Source: CAZUFB01 sp964619775 (GTDB lineage Bacteria; Actinomycetota; Coriobacteriia; Coriobacteriales; UMGS124). Taken from it: 6,659 nt of DNA. Made by a program: the position numbers and the translations under genes. Positions 5,481 through 6,659 of the stretch are shown here, piece after piece. Below the pieces are notes generated by a model that was given only the letters and a program-made list of their open reading frames with translations, was not told the origin of the DNA and made no database searches. Positions within the stretch are counted from its first letter, which is position 1, and the number at the start of each line of letters is the position of its first letter. The stretch spans positions 1 through 6,659 of the forward strand of contig CAZUFB010000105.1 in assembly GCA_964619775.1 (NCBI GenBank). The letters are read 5' to 3'.

Positions 5481-5996
5481 ATGAACTGGACGCGCACCAT
5501 CTTGGACGGGCTCGCCATGGCGGCCTTCTTTAACCTGTTTGCCGCCGCGGTGGCGCTGTATAAACCCCGGCTGATGTTTCCCTGTTATCCGCCCGCCATC
5601 ATCAAGGCGGCGAAAGAGCCTCCAACAAAAGGCGAAAACCGGTTTTACTTGCTTTGGATTTGCTTTGGGGAGCTGGTGCCCCTCCTGCTGTATGGTGCGG
5701 TCAGCGCTGTGGAAGGCGGGACAACGGGATTCTGGCACCTGGCCCTGACCGGGTATATCCAGTGGACGATTGTCAATCTCTGCGATTTGTTCGTTCTGGA
5801 TTTCTGGCTGATACAGAAAAAGGCAAAGCACCGTTTTATCGTCCCAGGAACCGAAGGGCACCCCGGCTATGGGTTCAAAGCCTGGATGAAGGGCTACGCT
5901 CTGCCGGAACATCTGCTCCAGTGGCCGTTTCTGCTGTGCCCGCTCATGGCGGCGGTCCAGGCGGGATTGGGATTGCTCATAGGCATGTCGGCATGA
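5481..5996 (+). CDS. Small four-helix membrane protein of unknown function
   Basis: A 171-residue protein with about four membrane helices (roughly residues 8-26, 54-76, 86-112, 143-168). Conserved-looking loops are KPRLMFPCYPPAI (28-40), FGELVP (62-67), VPGTEGHPGY (121-130) and LPEH (141-144). I recall similar uncharacterised membrane proteins mainly in Clostridia, often beside TetR/MarR regulators. That is recollection, not a search, and I assign no function. The start is chosen at 5481 because the ATAGGGG ribosome site at about 5465-5470 is ten bases away; ATGs at 5472 and 5475 sit too close to it. The gene is about 56% GC on sampled lines, against about 70% or more for the flippase, and uses AT-ending codons more freely, so horizontal acquisition is plausible. 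No partner gene of the same composition and role is adjacent. Confidence 0.75.
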   Translation: MNWTRTILDGLAMAAFFNLFAAAVALYKPRLMFPCYPPAIIKAAKEPPTKGENRFYLLWICFGELVPLLLYGAVSAVEGGTTGFWHLALTGYIQWTIVNLCDLFVLDFWLIQKKAKHRFIVPGTEGHPGYGFKAWMKGYALPEHLLQWPFLLCPLMAAVQAGLGLLIGMSA

Positions 5997-6298
5997 GGAC
6001 TGCATCATAAGTGTCACGCTGTCGGCAATCACCACTTACAGCGGGGTTCCAGAATGCCACATCGTAATGACGGTCATTCAATGCGACACCAGCGAAGTCT
6101 TGTATGCGGCTCGGGGTAAGCGGGTTCCAAAACATCATTGAAGCCTCCCTTGCAGCCAGCATCGACGACGAGTACGCCGCAATGGCCGCCGTCGTATTCG
6201 ACAATCCCAAAACGCCGATACTCTGCCAAGCCAGAAAGGCGGCCTGGGAAATTATGGCTGGCACGGAAGGGGGCGCCATGGGTCGTGAAGGGCTGTCT
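5997..6298. other. Unclear stretch between the membrane protein and the exported protein
   Basis: About 300 bases with no gene I can support. The plus frame of the downstream exported protein stays open back to 6071, with ATGs at 6104, 6182, 6254 and 6278. The extra residues form a helix-like peptide (SLAASIDDEYAAMAAVVFDN and more) that I do not recognise. On the minus strand a frame contains two FWNP strings about 80 bases apart. They come from two similar blocks, AGCGGGGTTCCA near 6041 and AGCGGGTTCCA near 6120. A 13-bp palindrome lies at 6066-6078. It may be decayed sequence plus the promoter region of the last gene. Confidence 0.45.
6066..6078 (+). promoter_or_regulatory. Perfect palindrome AATGAC-G-GTCATT
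   Basis: Six-base arms pair exactly around a single central G. It lies about 70 bases after the membrane protein stop and well upstream of the exported protein start. The form suits a dimeric regulator binding site, but no nearby -10/-35 pair is clear, and one such palindrome can arise by chance. Confidence 0.3.
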
Positions 6299-6659
6299 AT
6301 GGCGCGAAAGGGCTTTATGGCCGCCCTTCTAGGCTTCGCCTGCAGCATGACAGGGGCCGCGCATGCGACCAGTTCGAATGAGCCGTCGCTTGATGGCAGC
6401 GACTCGAACGCGAAGGAGGGAGACAAAATCGCAGAGCTCTTTCGGCAGGAGCCCGAAATCCTTTTCAATGCACCTTACGGGGTCGTCGAGATGCTCCGAA
6501 CTCCGGATGCGCTCAGGTGGGACGGGGATGCAGGCAGCATAATGATGGCATTCGGTACCAATGAGTTTCCCAGTGCATACGCCGTGGGATTCGTTTCATC
6601 CCTACCATCAACCTCCTTGAACCTGGAGCATGATTCGGCGACAGGCGATACGATACACC
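6299..6659 (+). CDS. Exported protein of unknown function, N-terminal part (truncated by window edge)
   Basis: An open frame runs from 6299 to the window end (120 codons visible). The N-terminus MARKGFMAALLGFACSMTGA followed by AHA and TSS is a classic signal peptide: a basic start, a hydrophobic core and an AHA signal-peptidase I site at about residues 21-23. Cys15 in GFAC is not a good lipobox. A Ser/Asp/Asn-rich linker follows (24-43), then a segment that looks like a folded domain (44-120: IAELFRQEPEILFNAP, VVEMLRTPDALRWDGD, FGTNEFPSAYAVGFVSS). I do not recognise the family. The start at 6299 has GAAGGG at 6287-6292, six bases away. An alternative ATG at 6278 has GGAAGGGGG at 6265-6273, so the start is not certain. 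The visible part has no frame break. Composition is lower in GC than the left of the window. Confidence 0.6.
   Translation, partial: MARKGFMAALLGFACSMTGAAHATSSNEPSLDGSDSNAKEGDKIAELFRQEPEILFNAPYGVVEMLRTPDALRWDGDAGSIMMAFGTNEFPSAYAVGFVSSLPSTSLNLEHDSATGDTIH

Noticed and set aside
5442..6035. 197-residue minus-strand frame opposite the small membrane protein
   Set aside because: It has no family resemblance and no good ribosome site. The plus strand shows four clean membrane helices and a ribosome site.
6355..6400. tRNA-like T-loop string GTTCGAAT
   Set aside because: The flanking sequence does not fold into acceptor, D and anticodon arms, and the stretch is in frame within the exported protein.
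5977..6468. 163-residue minus-strand frame with FWNP strings
   Set aside because: It overlaps the signal peptide and start of the exported protein on the plus strand and has no recognised domain or ribosome site. I cannot exclude that its lower part (about 6000-6130) is an old coding remnant, so I report that stretch only as unclear.

Overview
High-GC bacterial DNA. Sampled lines run at roughly 65-80% G+C to the left of about 4800 and about 55-60% to the right. I infer an actinobacterium, most likely an anaerobic or gut-type Coriobacteriia relative. The reasons are the composition, the remnants of a DMSO-reductase-family enzyme and its TorD chaperone, and the gene types. No rRNA or other marker in the window proves this.

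Layout. (1) Positions 1-295, minus strand: the first 98 residues of an NADP-type isocitrate dehydrogenase, with a strong ribosome site and a plausible promoter. (2) Positions about 490-1182: a gene graveyard. It holds a decayed ABC-exporter ATPase piece (minus strand), a C-terminal piece of a molybdopterin oxidoreductase (plus strand) and a TorD-type chaperone piece broken by a single-base frameshift (plus strand), joined nearly end to end. (3) Positions 1357-2121, plus strand: an intact MsrQ/ferric-reductase-like membrane protein, preceded by two hairpins. (4) Positions 2185-4798, minus strand: a two-gene operon with an 11-bp overlap. A 695-residue MprF-like flippase that lacks the lysyl-transferase domain is followed by a gamma-class carbonic-anhydrase-like protein with its three histidines in place. 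(5) Positions 4799-5480: a lower-GC intergenic stretch with candidate promoter elements, two inverted repeats and one hydrophobic minus-strand reading frame of doubtful reality. (6) Positions 5481-5996, plus strand: a small four-helix membrane protein of a Firmicutes-like type behind an operator-like inverted repeat. (7) Positions 5997-6298: a non-coding or unclear stretch with a perfect 13-bp palindrome. (8) Positions 6299-6659, plus strand: the start of an unrecognised exported protein that runs off the window.

How it fits together. The isocitrate dehydrogenase is housekeeping. The graveyard suggests the lineage once had an anaerobic molybdoenzyme respiratory module here and lost it. The neighbouring haem-type membrane protein may be a surviving partner or an independent gene. 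The flippase/carbonic-anhydrase pair is intact and probably translationally coupled, but its joint purpose is not evident. The right end has a different composition and looks more recently acquired. I see no CRISPR array, tRNA, rRNA or intact mobile element.
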